From Butyrivibrio sp. VCD2006 (GTDB lineage Bacteria; Bacillota; Clostridia; Lachnospirales; Lachnospiraceae), in NCBI RefSeq assembly GCF_000423925.1, contig NZ_KE384105.1, positions 141,813 through 205,812 of the forward strand: a stretch of 64,000 bases of DNA, in the 5' to 3' direction. The notes beneath the pieces were generated by a model. The model was not told where the DNA came from. It saw only the letters and a program-made list of their open reading frames with translations, and searched no databases. Positions within the stretch are counted from its first letter, which is position 1. Every line of letters begins with the position of its first letter. Position numbers and translations under genes: made by a program. Shown here piece after piece: positions 35,117-45,121 of the stretch.

Positions 35117-37402
35117 TTACTTCTCTTTCTTGAAGCCCTTCTTAAGATCAAGCCAAATCGGTGATGCGATAAAGATTGATGAATAAGTTCCGGCTACTAC
35201 ACCGACCATAAGAGGCAGTGCGAAGAAGCGGATATCCGGCACACCGAAAATAGCAAGTGAAAGAACCATGATGAAAGTTGTAATTGATGTGAACAAGCTT
35301 CGTGAAACAGTCTGGCTTACACTCTTATTTACAAGCTCCTCAAGCTGATCCTGACGATTCATAAATATGTGGTTCTCTCTGATACGGTCGAAGGTAACGA
35401 TTGTATCGTTTATGGAGTAACCGATGATTGTAAGAACTGCAGCGATGAATGTACCACCAACCTGAATTCTTGTAAGTGCATAACATGTAATAACGATGAG
35501 TGCGTCATGTGCAAGTGCGATGATAGCTGCGGCACCAAACTTGATATCTCTGAATCTGATCCAGATATAAGCAAGCATAAGAACAAGAGCAATGATAAGT
35601 GCTATTGTAGCATCAGCACGCATCTCGTTACTGATTGTAGAACTGATACTCTCAGCTGCAATGTTCTCTGCAGGTACTGAGTAATCTGTCTTGAACATAT
35701 CATCAACAGCTTCTCTCTGATCAACAGTAAGTGTAACTGTCTTAAAGATAACCTGATTTGATCCTGCAACAGTCTGAACCTGAACTGAATCAACACCAGT
35801 GAGTTCCTTGATCTTCGGAACAATCTCTGCGTCAAGCCTCTCTGTTGTCCATTCCTCGTTGAAAGTTACGCTTGTAGATGTACCACCAACGAAGTCAAGG
35901 CTGTAGTTAAATGCGCCCTGGCCGCGGCCTGCATTTATTCCCATTACAACAGCGCCGATAACGATGATTGCAACTGAGATTGCATAGAACATCTTTCTCT
36001 TTGTTGTGAAATCAACAATCTTAAGCTCTCTAGCCTTGCCGTACCACTTCTTGTCCTCAAGTCCGAGACCATAGAAGATGTTTGTGATGATTCTTGTAAC
36101 AACAAGTGCTGTGAACATTGAAACAACAATACCAAGAGCAAGTGTTGAAGCAAAGCCCTTAACGGTACCTGTTCCGCGAAGTCCCAGGATTGCTGCAGCA
36201 ATAAGTGTTGTGATGTTACCATCAAGGATAGCAGAAAGAGCCTTGCTGTAGCCAGCCTTGATAGCACCCTTAACATCCTTACCGCCTGCGATTTCCTCTC
36301 TGATACGTGAGAATACAAGCACGTTAGCATCAACGGCCATACCTACTGAAAGGATGATACCTGCGATACCGGGAAGTGTAAGTGTGATCTCAAATGCAGA
36401 AAGAAGAAGAATCTCCAGTCCGCAGTAGAACATAAGCGCAATACTTGCAGCTACACCGAGCAGCTTGTAAAGAACGATCATGAACAGGATGATTGCAATG
36501 AAACCAACGATTGCAGCAATCATACTTGTATGTATAGCGTTAGAACCGAGCTGAGCTCCTACAACGTTTGAACGAAGTTCGTTAAGCTGAAGCTTAAGTC
36601 CACCGATACGGATCATTGAAGCAAGGTTTGATGCTGATTCGAAGCTCTCCTCACCTGTGATAATAGCTCTTCCGTCTGTGATCTCAGCCTGAACGTTAGG
36701 AACTGAGATGAACTCACCATCATAGTAGATACCGATTGACTCGCCTGCTGCATAAGCCTTCTTGGTAGCCTCTGCGAATGCAAGCTTACCTGCCTCTGTA
36801 AACTCAAGAGAAACAACTACTTCCTGAGTATTAGCTGTACCGGAATTCTGATAGCCTGCCTCTGCTGCTGCAACATCCTCACCCTTAAGGACGATAGAAC
36901 CATCAGCTTCGAGTTCCTCAATTGTCTTGTTTAATACATATCCAATCTCGCCGTCACCTGAGAGAACGTAGTTACCATCCTCGTCAAGAGTGAAGCCTGA
37001 ATTGTATGTGTAGTTCTCATTGCCCTGGCTGTCTGTCTGAGCGATGAAGTACAGGTTACCGGGCTGTCCAAGCTCTTCAAGAATCTTGTTGGCATCTGTA
37101 ACACCGGGAATCTCAATATTGATTCGGTTAGTACCTTCCTGATAAACCTGTGATTCTGTACTGTACTGATCTACACGCTGCTGGAGCTTGTAAATAGTAT
37201 CTGCCATGTCTGAGGCACTTGGTGTACCATCACCGACAACTTCATAGGTAATGCTGACACCACCTGCCAGGTCAAGTCCGAGATCGATGCTCTTCAGTGA
37301 ACCTGACTTATCGCTTCCAAGGCCATATACTGATGTATAGCCAAGTCCTGCAAGCAGCAACAATGCTACGAGCAAAGCGATTACTGATTTTACTCTTTTC
37401 AT
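35117..37402 (-). CDS. secDF: Protein translocase SecDF (fused)
   Basis: 761 residues from ATG 37402 (RBS GGAGGG). The frame reaches 37462, but that would overlap the end of scfB. The SecD half has an N-terminal helix, LGLDLAGG, a large extracellular region and six-helix membrane block. The SecF half repeats the pattern (YSLDFVGG, then helices). SecDF uses the proton gradient to help pull proteins out of the Sec channel. It starts 23 nt after scfB and is probably in the same transcript as scfA-scfB. Confidence 0.96.
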   Translation of the reverse strand: MKRVKSVIALLVALLLLAGLGYTSVYGLGSDKSGSLKSIDLGLDLAGGVSITYEVVGDGTPSASDMADTIYKLQQRVDQYSTESQVYQEGTNRINIEIPGVTDANKILEELGQPGNLYFIAQTDSQGNENYTYNSGFTLDEDGNYVLSGDGEIGYVLNKTIEELEADGSIVLKGEDVAAAEAGYQNSGTANTQEVVVSLEFTEAGKLAFAEATKKAYAAGESIGIYYDGEFISVPNVQAEITDGRAIITGEESFESASNLASMIRIGGLKLQLNELRSNVVGAQLGSNAIHTSMIAAIVGFIAIILFMIVLYKLLGVAASIALMFYCGLEILLLSAFEITLTLPGIAGIILSVGMAVDANVLVFSRIREEIAGGKDVKGAIKAGYSKALSAILDGNITTLIAAAILGLRGTGTVKGFASTLALGIVVSMFTALVVTRIITNIFYGLGLEDKKWYGKARELKIVDFTTKRKMFYAISVAIIVIGAVVMGINAGRGQGAFNYSLDFVGGTSTSVTFNEEWTTERLDAEIVPKIKELTGVDSVQVQTVAGSNQVIFKTVTLTVDQREAVDDMFKTDYSVPAENIAAESISSTISNEMRADATIALIIALVLMLAYIWIRFRDIKFGAAAIIALAHDALIVITCYALTRIQVGGTFIAAVLTIIGYSINDTIVTFDRIRENHIFMNRQDQLEELVNKSVSQTVSRSLFTSITTFIMVLSLAIFGVPDIRFFALPLMVGVVAGTYSSIFIASPIWLDLKKGFKKEK

Positions 37403-37425
37403 TTTTCTTAACCCTCCGTCTATAC

Positions 37426-38853
37426 TCACTCGGCTTGTGCAGCTTTGATCATGATCGCGCATTCTACACGCTTTCTCTGAAGCTCACATCCCGTATGATA
37501 GGTTGTATTTATGTCGCCGTTGAAGTTATAGGCGTTTGCAGCACAACCACCGCTGCAATAATATCTTGCAAAGCACTTCTGACACTCCGGTCTCGAGTAC
37601 ACATTGCTCTCTTTGAACTGTTTCTGGATATCGTATCTGGTAATACCATCAAATACGTTACCCATAATAAAGTCTTCATTACCAACAAACTGATGACATG
37701 GATAAAGGTCACCCCAGGGAGTAACACCCAGATATTCACAGCCTGATCCGCAGCCTGAAAGTCTCTTGGCAACACAGGGGCCACCCTCCAGATCAATGTT
37801 AAAGTGGAAGAAATTGAATCCCTTTCCTTCCTTCTGTCTCTGGAGATAGAACTTGGCAAGCTCATCATACTGCTCGCAGAGATAAGGAATATCCTCATCC
37901 TTGATAGCGTACCAGTCCTCCGGCTTAGCTACAACCGGCTCAACTGAAATCTGTTTAAATCCAAGATCCGCAAGATGCTTAACATCCTCGCAGAAATCCA
38001 GATTGTTGTGTGTAAAGGTTCCTCTCACGAAGTATCTGAGCTGATGGCGACTCTCTGCCACCTTCTGGAATTTGGGAACGATTGTATCGTAGGTTCCCTG
38101 ACCTCCGCGAAGCGGACGCATCTTATCGTTAACTTCCTTGCGTCCGTCTATTGAAAGGACGATGTTACCCATCTCCTTATTAGCATATTCAAGTATCTCA
38201 TCATTAAGAAGAGTTCCGTTTGTTGTAAGTGTGAAGCGGAAGTTCTTATCGTGCTCCTTCTCAAGGCTTCGTCCGTACTCAACTATTTTCTTGACTACTT
38301 CCCAGTTGAGAAGCGGCTCTCCTCCGAAGAAATCAACTTCAAGATTCCTTCTGCTGCCGGAATTCTTAATAAGGAAATCCAGTGCTGCCTTACCGACCTC
38401 TTCAGTCATAAGAGCTTTTCTACCGTGATACTCACCCTCGTCCGCAAAACAGTATTTACATCTGAGATTGCAGTCATGAGCGATGTTAAGGCAAAGTGCC
38501 TTGATCACTGTATCTCTTTCCTTAAACTCTTCTACATAATTCTCATAAACATCATCGGTATAAAGAACTTCACCTCTTCGAAGCTCAAGTATATCGGATA
38601 TAGCATCTGTCAGATCCTCTCTGCCATAGCTATCAAAATTGCCGGCAAGTTCATCAACAAGCTCATTAAGAAGTTCCTTGTCGTCAACATTCTCAGCACC
38701 CTTCGCGGTAATATCCGCAGAACCAAAGCGCTTTTTCAATTGTTCCTCCACGGGATGAATGAGGTCAAAAACAATGTCATCCACTACGTGAACGGAACCA
38801 CTGTTTACATCCAGAACAATATCATAGCCGTTGTTCTTGTATGCATGTACCAT
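37426..38853 (-). CDS. scfB: Radical SAM/SPASM thioether maturase of SCIFF peptide
   Basis: 475 residues. An N-terminal peptide-recognition region (~1-100) precedes the radical SAM barrel with Cys128, Cys132 and Cys135 in CNLRCKYC. The C-terminal SPASM domain has further cysteines (CGSGCEYLG, CHQF, CQKCFARYYCSGGC) for two auxiliary 4Fe-4S clusters. The family makes a thioether bond between a Cys and another residue of the SCIFF peptide. The peptide gene lies immediately upstream (103 nt). RBS AAGG/GTGAG lies before ATG 38853. Confidence 0.95.
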   Translation of the reverse strand: MVHAYKNNGYDIVLDVNSGSVHVVDDIVFDLIHPVEEQLKKRFGSADITAKGAENVDDKELLNELVDELAGNFDSYGREDLTDAISDILELRRGEVLYTDDVYENYVEEFKERDTVIKALCLNIAHDCNLRCKYCFADEGEYHGRKALMTEEVGKAALDFLIKNSGSRRNLEVDFFGGEPLLNWEVVKKIVEYGRSLEKEHDKNFRFTLTTNGTLLNDEILEYANKEMGNIVLSIDGRKEVNDKMRPLRGGQGTYDTIVPKFQKVAESRHQLRYFVRGTFTHNNLDFCEDVKHLADLGFKQISVEPVVAKPEDWYAIKDEDIPYLCEQYDELAKFYLQRQKEGKGFNFFHFNIDLEGGPCVAKRLSGCGSGCEYLGVTPWGDLYPCHQFVGNEDFIMGNVFDGITRYDIQKQFKESNVYSRPECQKCFARYYCSGGCAANAYNFNGDINTTYHTGCELQRKRVECAIMIKAAQAE

Positions 38854-38956
38854 ATAAAATTCTCACTACCTTTTCTTTGTTATTGAAGTTTTCATAAATC
38901 AAGCAGCGGCATGGCCGCTGCCTGTTTATACAAAACTATTTAGCCTATGGCGCCAA

Positions 38957-39106
38957 TTACTTGCTAGCAACCTGCTCGCAGCTCTGGTTACCAACAGTGC
39001 AAGAAGTCTTGCATGCAGACTGGCAGGATGTCTGGCACTCACCGCAGCCGCCCTTCTTCATGGACTCCTTAAGATTTCTAGTTGCAAGTGTCTTTACATG
39101 CTTCAT
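38957..39106 (-). CDS. scfA: SCIFF ribosomal peptide precursor
   Basis: 49 residues, found by eye. It begins MKHVKTLATRNLKES and then carries six cysteines (positions 21, 24, 28, 32, 36 and 43) in the KKGGCGEC...CQS.CKTSC pattern of the 'six cysteines in forty-five residues' family. The first ~18 residues act as leader in the family. RBS AAGGAG lies 8 nt before ATG 39106. The maturase gene follows directly. The mature product's role is unknown although the gene is nearly universal in Clostridia. Confidence 0.97.
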   Translation of the reverse strand: MKHVKTLATRNLKESMKKGGCGECQTSCQSACKTSCTVGNQSCEQVASK

Positions 39107-39168
39107 AACTCGTCTCCTTTTCATTCAGGAATAATACTGAAAAACAACACAGTTTTCCACATTTCAGT

Positions 39169-39174
39169 AGTATA
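39169..39174 (-). promoter_or_regulatory. Candidate extended -10 promoter of scfA
   Basis: On the minus strand TGGTATACT reads as an extended -10 (TG-N-TATACT), 63 nt upstream of the scfA start. No clear -35 is visible, as expected for extended -10 promoters. It would drive scfA, scfB and perhaps secDF. Confidence 0.5.
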
Positions 39175-39241
39175 CCATATTTTATAACCTGCGAAAAGCA
39201 CTTTGTGCGATTACTTGCAAATTGCTTTTAAAACCTGTTTA

Positions 39242-40543
39242 TCACTCTTCTGAAGACTCTTCAGCTTCAGCGGAATTATCCTTAAGGTCAAATGCCCCCT
39301 CTGGAATATATACAAGTACATCCGTAATACGGTTTCTCTTAATCGCACTTGCAGTAAGTTCAACACCGTTTTCAAGTTTAGTGGTTTCACCGCCCCTTGG
39401 AAGTCTGTCCAGGTTCTCTATCATAAGTCCTCCGATTGAATCATAATCATCTGACTCAAAAGCTGTTCCGAGAGCATCATTGATATCATCAAGCTTCATA
39501 TTTCCTTCAACAAGGAACCTTCCGCCGCCAAGCTCTCTTATCTGCTCCTCCTCATCGGAATCGTACTCGTCACGGATTTCTCCTACAATCTCCTCAAGAA
39601 GGTCTTCCAGGGTTATCATACCTACTGTTGCACCATATTCACTAAGGACAAAGGCTACATTCTGGGCATTTTTCCTCATCTCCATAAGAAGGTCTGCCGT
39701 TTTCTTGTATTCGTAGGTGTAGTATGCCTCTCTTAGGTAATCGCTGATTTTAAAGTTATCCTTATCCGAAACAAGCACCATATCCTTAATATTAATAAGA
39801 CCTATGATGTTGTCCTGATTGTCCTCATAGACAGGAATTCGTGTATACATCTCCTGCTTGAAAACACGCATAACCTCATGATATTCAGCATCTGAGCTCA
39901 CGCAGCTCATATCAATTCTGGGGATCATTACGTCCTTTGCAACCGCATCGGAAAATTCAAATACGTTGTAAATGATCTCTTTTTCACCGCTCTCGATTAC
40001 TCCGTCCTCGTGGCTTACGTCAACGTAGGTCTTAAGTTCCTTTTCAGTCATAAGCTGATGAGAGTTCTTATCGACTCTGAGCACCTTTAAAACCACATCC
40101 GCAACCACATTGACGATCCAGATTATAGGCGTTAAGACCTTCATAATAAGAAGGATCACTCTGGAATAAAAAAGCGCCAGATTTTCACAATATGTCGTGG
40201 CTATGGTCTTAGGTATGATCTCACCGATAATCAGCACAACGATCGTCAAAACACCGGTGCCGATACTGATTGCAAAATCGCCCCATATTCTCTGAACGTA
40301 GATTGTCATCAGTGCAGAGGCTGACAGATTAACAATATTGTTACCTATAAGAACTGCTGACAGCATGTTCTGATAATCGTCAAGGATGCGCGAAACAGCT
40401 ATGGCACGCTTGTTGTTTTCCTCCACGAGAGTCTTGATCCTGACTCTGCTCACACAGCTCATGGCTGTCTCCGCCGATGAAAAAAATGCAGATAAAAATA
40501 CAAGAATGATCAAAATGATAAGCTGTACTATATTTTTCTGCAA
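39242..40543 (-). CDS. HlyC/CorC family CBS-domain membrane protein
   Basis: 433 residues: a CNNM/DUF21 membrane domain (helices to ~residue 140), a pair of CBS domains (~200-330) and a C-terminal CorC/HlyC domain. The start is TTG 40543, with a perfect Shine-Dalgarno (GGGGAGGTAA) that overlaps the stop of the MATE gene; no ATG is well placed. Family members are linked to magnesium or cobalt efflux, and the old 'hemolysin' name is not reliable. It is clearly coupled to the MATE gene. Confidence 0.9.
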   Translation of the reverse strand: MQKNIVQLIILIILVFLSAFFSSAETAMSCVSRVRIKTLVEENNKRAIAVSRILDDYQNMLSAVLIGNNIVNLSASALMTIYVQRIWGDFAISIGTGVLTIVVLIIGEIIPKTIATTYCENLALFYSRVILLIMKVLTPIIWIVNVVADVVLKVLRVDKNSHQLMTEKELKTYVDVSHEDGVIESGEKEIIYNVFEFSDAVAKDVMIPRIDMSCVSSDAEYHEVMRVFKQEMYTRIPVYEDNQDNIIGLINIKDMVLVSDKDNFKISDYLREAYYTYEYKKTADLLMEMRKNAQNVAFVLSEYGATVGMITLEDLLEEIVGEIRDEYDSDEEEQIRELGGGRFLVEGNMKLDDINDALGTAFESDDYDSIGGLMIENLDRLPRGGETTKLENGVELTASAIKRNRITDVLVYIPEGAFDLKDNSAEAEESSEE

Positions 40544-40549
40544 TATTAC

Positions 40550-41926
40550 TTACCTCCCCATTTTACTCACTACCTGCTTCTTGATGATGAAGTAGCTTAT
40601 TAGATGCACTGACGCGGTAATGAACCAGGTCACCGGATATGAAATATATAAAACCGTAAGGTCGTGATAAATTCTGAAAACCGTAAGTATCCACACAATA
40701 CGAAGTCCGCAGGCTCCGACAATCGACACGATCATAGGAACTGTAGAATAGCCCATACCGCGAAGGCTTCCGCAGATAACATCCATGAAACCGCACAGGA
40801 AATACAGAGTGCATATAACCGCCATACGCTGTATTCCGAACTGTATCGTAGCTGGTTCTTTTGTATAAATTCCTACCAGCTGCGGCCCGAAGAAATTAAA
40901 GATATTACCCATTGCAAAGCCAACAACAAATACTACCGCAAGGCAGGTTCTAAGAACCTTTCCGATTCTGTCAGGCTTGTTTGCTCCGACATTCTGGCTC
41001 GTAAACGATACACATGCCTGATATACGGCATTCATCGCCATGTAGACAAAGCCCTCTATGTTGGCTGCAGCAGCACTTCCTGCCATAGCAATGGATCCGA
41101 ACTCATTGATTGAGGACTGGATAAGGACATTTGAGAATGAAAAGATCATTCCCTGAAATCCTGCCGGCAGACCAACACGAATTATCCTCTTAGCCTTGTC
41201 AGCATCTACTCTCACTTTTTTCAGATCAAGCTTATATATCTCATCGGTTCTGATAAGTGCTCTTACTATGAAAAATGCCGATAACGCCTGTGCAAGAATT
41301 GTAGCAAGTGCGACACCTGCAACATTCATATGAAGTCCCATGACAAATATAAGATTCAGAATAACATTTACAAAGCCAGCATTTATCAGGTAATACAGTG
41401 GCCTTCTGGTATCGCCCGTTGCCCTAAGTACTGCAGCTCCGAAGTTGTAGAGCATGTTGACAGGCATTCCGATAAAGTAAATTCGCATGTACAGAGTTGA
41501 AAGCCCGATTACTTCTTCGGGTGATCCCATCAGTTCAAGAATTGGCCTTGAAATAAAAAAACCAATTACTCCGATAGCAATGCCGCCTAAAAGAGCAAGT
41601 GCAATCGTTGTATGCACTGTCTCTTCCATTTCTTTCTTCTGTCTTGCAGCAAAGTATCTTGCGGCAAGAACATTGACTCCCACAGACAGACCCATGAAAA
41701 CGCTAAGGATCATGTTTATTACAGAGCCTGTCGATCCAATAGCCGCAACGCAGTTTGCGCCCAGAGTCTCATCGCCTGAAAATTGGCCGACTACTACGAT
41801 GTCTGCTGCATTAAATAGAAGCTGCAGCACACTTGATAGCAATAGTGGTATGGAAAAAAGGAGAATCTTCGGAAGAAGAGCCCCCTTAGTCATGTCTATC
41901 TCGTAGGTTTTTGTTTTAGTATTCAT
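40550..41926 (-). CDS. MATE family efflux transporter
   Basis: 458 residues, 12 membrane segments, with the N-terminal pattern MTKGALLPKILLFSIPLLLS and LLFNAADIVVVGQF. It is a distant paralogue of the MATE at 7987-9351. The CorC-type gene starts 6 nt after its stop codon, so the two are cotranscribed. A dispersed repeat separates it from hisS upstream. The substrate is unknown. Confidence 0.93.
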   Translation of the reverse strand: MNTKTKTYEIDMTKGALLPKILLFSIPLLLSSVLQLLFNAADIVVVGQFSGDETLGANCVAAIGSTGSVINMILSVFMGLSVGVNVLAARYFAARQKKEMEETVHTTIALALLGGIAIGVIGFFISRPILELMGSPEEVIGLSTLYMRIYFIGMPVNMLYNFGAAVLRATGDTRRPLYYLINAGFVNVILNLIFVMGLHMNVAGVALATILAQALSAFFIVRALIRTDEIYKLDLKKVRVDADKAKRIIRVGLPAGFQGMIFSFSNVLIQSSINEFGSIAMAGSAAAANIEGFVYMAMNAVYQACVSFTSQNVGANKPDRIGKVLRTCLAVVFVVGFAMGNIFNFFGPQLVGIYTKEPATIQFGIQRMAVICTLYFLCGFMDVICGSLRGMGYSTVPMIVSIVGACGLRIVWILTVFRIYHDLTVLYISYPVTWFITASVHLISYFIIKKQVVSKMGR

Positions 41927-41953
41927 TTAAATTACCTGTTATTACTAAATAAC

Positions 41954-41998
41954 CCCTCATCCGGCGCTTCGCGCCACCTTCTCCCTTAGGGAGAAGGC
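41954..41998 (+). repeat. Dispersed CCCTCATCCG repeat, short form
   Basis: A compact copy with stems GGCGC/GCGCC and CCTTCTCCC/GGGAGAAGG and a trailing GGCTTTTTTATTT. The first stem has changed in both arms compared with other copies (GTCAGC/GCTGAC), so pairing is kept. Read on the plus strand it resembles a terminator. Confidence 0.85.
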
Positions 41999-42052
41999 TT
42001 TTTTATTTAACATCTGTCCCCTGTGGGAAAGCAAATTCTTTCAAATATTATC

Positions 42053-43321
42053 TTAGTGTTTAAGTTCTGTTTTATAGAAATCCTTAAATTCTGTGTAACC
42101 CTGAGCTGTAAGCTGCTCCTTCTGGAACTTTTTGTTTTTATTCATGCGAACAACAAGGACCTGTCTGCCCTGTGCTCTTTCCTTCTGAGCTTCTGCGATG
42201 ATCTCTGAAAGCTGCTCGCCGCCAAGGCCCTTCTCAAGAAGGAATGCAACCTTGTCCTTTTCATCGGGAATCTTGAAGCCCTCATCCATCATGATCATGA
42301 TGATACGCTCGAAGCCAATTGAGAATCCGCAGGCAGGAGTATCCTGACCTGTGAACTTGCCTACCATCTTGTCGTAGCGTCCGCCACCGCCGCAGCTTCC
42401 GCCGTACTGAGGCATTGCTACTTCAAAAATAGTGCCTGTGTAGTAGCTCATTCCGCGAACAAGAGTGGGATCAAAAACAAGCTCGAATTCAGCACTCTTG
42501 GTAGCATCCACACTTGAAATAATCTCATCGAGGTTGTTTCTTACGTCAGCATCAAGGAACTCGCCGATCTCCTCAGCAAGGAATTTGATGCCATCGATAG
42601 AACCCTTGCCCTCAACTCCCTTGAAAAGATTTAAATACTTGTCGATGCTCTCCTGCTCAAAGCCGTCCTTTGCAAGTTCCTCAGCAACACCCTCAAGACC
42701 GATCTTATCCATCTTATCGAGAGTGATGAAAACTGAGTCGTAGCTCTCCTCCGGGAATCCGCTGTATGCAGCCATAGCCTTCAGCATACGTCTGTCATTT
42801 ATTCTCACCTGGAAGCCCTTGAAGCCAAGTCTTCCAAGAGTAGTTGTTGTTGCAAGAATAAGCTCGATCTCAGCAAGGTTTGTAGCCTCTCCGAGAATAT
42901 CAATATCGCACTGCATGAACTGACGATAACGGCCCTTCTGAGGTCTGTCAGCTCTCCATACATAGCCCATCTGAAGTGCCTTGAAAGGTGAAGGCAGCTC
43001 ATTCTGGTGATTGGAATAATATCTTACAAGCGGAACAGTAAGGTCATATCTGAGACCTGAATCAGTAAGGTCGTTCTCCTCCTTAGCTGTCTCAAGATTG
43101 AGCTTCTCGCCTCTCTTCATTACCTTGAAAATGAGCTTCTCATTTTCACCGCCCTGCTTGCTGTTAAGGTTCGCAAGTGATTCTACGCAGGGTGTATCGA
43201 TGGATGTGAATCCAAAGCCTGCATATGTCTCCTTGATAACTCCAATCACGTAATCTCTGATCTTCATCTCCTCAGGAAGTATATCCTTCATACCTGTAAC
43301 GGGCTTCTTAATTAGTGCCAT
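42053..43321 (-). CDS. hisS: Histidyl-tRNA synthetase
   Basis: 422 residues, standard size for the class II enzyme. Motif 2 (PLVRYYSNHQ...FKALQMGYVWRADRPQKGRYRQF, given here in part), the His-specific motif VRGMSYYTGTIFE and motif 3 (GFSIGFERI) are clear. It charges tRNA-His. It follows a small unknown gene after 36 nt. No T-box leader is seen in the 170 bp farther up. Confidence 0.97.
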   Translation of the reverse strand: MALIKKPVTGMKDILPEEMKIRDYVIGVIKETYAGFGFTSIDTPCVESLANLNSKQGGENEKLIFKVMKRGEKLNLETAKEENDLTDSGLRYDLTVPLVRYYSNHQNELPSPFKALQMGYVWRADRPQKGRYRQFMQCDIDILGEATNLAEIELILATTTTLGRLGFKGFQVRINDRRMLKAMAAYSGFPEESYDSVFITLDKMDKIGLEGVAEELAKDGFEQESIDKYLNLFKGVEGKGSIDGIKFLAEEIGEFLDADVRNNLDEIISSVDATKSAEFELVFDPTLVRGMSYYTGTIFEVAMPQYGGSCGGGGRYDKMVGKFTGQDTPACGFSIGFERIIMIMMDEGFKIPDEKDKVAFLLEKGLGGEQLSEIIAEAQKERAQGRQVLVVRMNKNKKFQKEQLTAQGYTEFKDFYKTELKH

Positions 43322-43357
43322 GTGTAATCCTCTTCTTTCTTTATAAATGATGCTGCC

Positions 43358-43630
43358 TCATAACCAGTTCAAGGGGTTGCTGAGCGTTTTTGCTCTTTTA
43401 ACGATTTCTTCACGATTATGCTTAATGTAGAATTCAAGTGCTGCGATCTCGTCTTCTTCAAAACCGTCTGATTTAAGAATTTTGTATCCCGGGATGATAC
43501 CTTCTGCCGTATCGTTTTCACGAAGTGAACGCCTGCGTAAAAAATACACCCTGATAAAGGTTTTCCCTGACTTGGACGTCAGAAATCCAGTCTGTGTCAT
43601 TTTCAGTTCCTGTCCAAAATTCTTAGCCAT
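43358..43630 (-). CDS. Small conserved-looking protein of unknown function
   Basis: 90 residues from ATG 43630 (RBS GAGGGG; the frame runs to 43645 through the RBS). Charged and cytoplasmic, with no signal peptide or membrane helix. It contains a basic patch (VYFLRRRSLREN) and a probable C-terminal helix (ALEFYIKHNREEIVKRAK). I do not recognise the family. It is 36 nt upstream of hisS and probably in its transcript, so a link to translation is possible but unproven. Confidence 0.7.
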   Translation of the reverse strand: MAKNFGQELKMTQTGFLTSKSGKTFIRVYFLRRRSLRENDTAEGIIPGYKILKSDGFEEDEIAALEFYIKHNREEIVKRAKTLSNPLNWL

Positions 43631-43815
43631 GCCAAATCCCCTCAAATACAGCTAGCGTTTTTATAGTAAACATCAAATGTCTATACTGCTTACTATAACT
43701 ATATCATGTTTTCATACATTGCCTTTATTTCACAAGACAATAATATTCCATTAAAAGATATATCTCAAAACATGATAAATGGGCGGAACAAAAATTACAA
43801 GTCCGCCCAAGATTT

Positions 43816-45096
43816 TTATTCCACTCCAGTCACGCTGACATTTTCGAGTCTAGTGAGTGCAGGTATATTGAAGTTGTCGTACTGGCGCTTTTCCTTTGAC
43901 ATGTAAATCTCGTTCACGAAGTTTACCATGCAGCCTGAGATAGAACCGCCACTTACAGGTGTGACCTTGTCGCCATCGTGATAGTAACCAAGTCTTATCT
44001 CACCTGCGATATCACCTGAGATGGAGTCCACAGCAAAATCAGAAAACTCTACGATTTCCAGATACTTTCCGCTTCTGATCTCCTCTGCGCTCTTTGTTCC
44101 ACCGCTGACATCAAAATTGCATGCGAGGAAAGAATCCTCAATTCCAAGGTAATATCTAAATCTCCTTCCGCCAAAGAAAGTCTTGGGAACATTATTCTCA
44201 ATTACTGTCATATCTTTAATAGGAGCGCCTTCTTCGTCAACATCAAAATTCTTTGATGAGTTAGGAAGATTTCTTACTGCCTTAAGTGTTACCTTGTCCC
44301 CCTTAGCATTAGGTGCAATATCTTTTCCGATCTCCCAATCAGAATACTTGCTGTAGATAAAGCCCGCGTTACATTTTTCAGCAAACCATGCATAAATTGA
44401 AGTCGCATCGCTTGTTGGGAATACAACAGCCATCTTACCCATCTTGGGTGTAGGCTTGGCGATGAGCTTATCCTTACCATATTTTAGTACTTCAGTAATG
44501 TCCTTCTTGAGATTTTCCTTATCGCAGGTTCCGGCATTATATAAGCGGTAAAGCTCGATTTCATGAGCTCCGTCCTTAGCATTAACAACTACTTCTACCA
44601 TTGATGAAGGATATTCGAAAGTGATATCAATTCCTTCTGAATTAATGAAGTGTCTTATATTTTTCTCAGCAAAAATTTCGTAGGAATTCAGATACTCTGT
44701 CTCCGTCTCAGGAATCTCCTTCATTGCTGCAACGAAATTCTCTGCTATTTTTGATACATCGACAGGTTCGCTCTTTGCAATATCAATATCAGCGGGCTTG
44801 TTAAGCTCATAAAAAGGATTCTTAACATTCTCCGCTCTGTCTATAAGCTTTGCCACCTCATCTTTTATCTCATCCTCTGATAATGTCGGAGATATCTCAC
44901 CTGAAGCGCTTCCGAGCATCTTGCCATCATCTAATTTCTTGAATACCTTTACATTTACGTGCTGTACGTCTCTAACTCTGTTCTGATCAAGTCTGTGCTT
45001 TATGAAGTAAAACTCATATGCCAGAGTTGTTGTATCTGTAATCTCGTAGCCATCAGCATCTGATGCCTTGAGTATTTCTAATAATTCTTCAATCAT
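43816..45096 (-). CDS. pmbA: TldD/PmbA family protein (TldE/PmbA-like subunit)
   Basis: 426 residues from ATG 45096 (RBS GGTGG). The frame extends to 45147, but the extra codons come from the dispersed repeat. The sequence follows the TldD/PmbA fold and lacks the HExxxH metal motif, as the TldE/PmbA partner does. With TldD it forms a metalloprotease that cuts unfolded or modified peptides inside the cell. The tldD gene lies directly upstream, separated by a repeat element. The gene symbol is by family and pairing. Confidence 0.85.
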   Translation of the reverse strand: MIEELLEILKASDADGYEITDTTTLAYEFYFIKHRLDQNRVRDVQHVNVKVFKKLDDGKMLGSASGEISPTLSEDEIKDEVAKLIDRAENVKNPFYELNKPADIDIAKSEPVDVSKIAENFVAAMKEIPETETEYLNSYEIFAEKNIRHFINSEGIDITFEYPSSMVEVVVNAKDGAHEIELYRLYNAGTCDKENLKKDITEVLKYGKDKLIAKPTPKMGKMAVVFPTSDATSIYAWFAEKCNAGFIYSKYSDWEIGKDIAPNAKGDKVTLKAVRNLPNSSKNFDVDEEGAPIKDMTVIENNVPKTFFGGRRFRYYLGIEDSFLACNFDVSGGTKSAEEIRSGKYLEIVEFSDFAVDSISGDIAGEIRLGYYHDGDKVTPVSGGSISGCMVNFVNEIYMSKEKRQYDNFNIPALTRLENVSVTGVE

Positions 45097-45121
45097 CTCT
45101 ATATCCACCTTTTGTTTTCTT

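Noticed and set aside
39159..39174. 16-bp identity (ACATTTCAGTAGTATA) between the scfA promoter and 51625-51640
   Set aside because: It lies in opposite orientation relative to the genes, and about one such AT-rich match is expected by chance in 64 kb.
43631..43815. T-box leader upstream of hisS
   Set aside because: No T-box consensus (such as AGGGTGGNACCGCG) or specifier stem is visible, and the small gene lies between.
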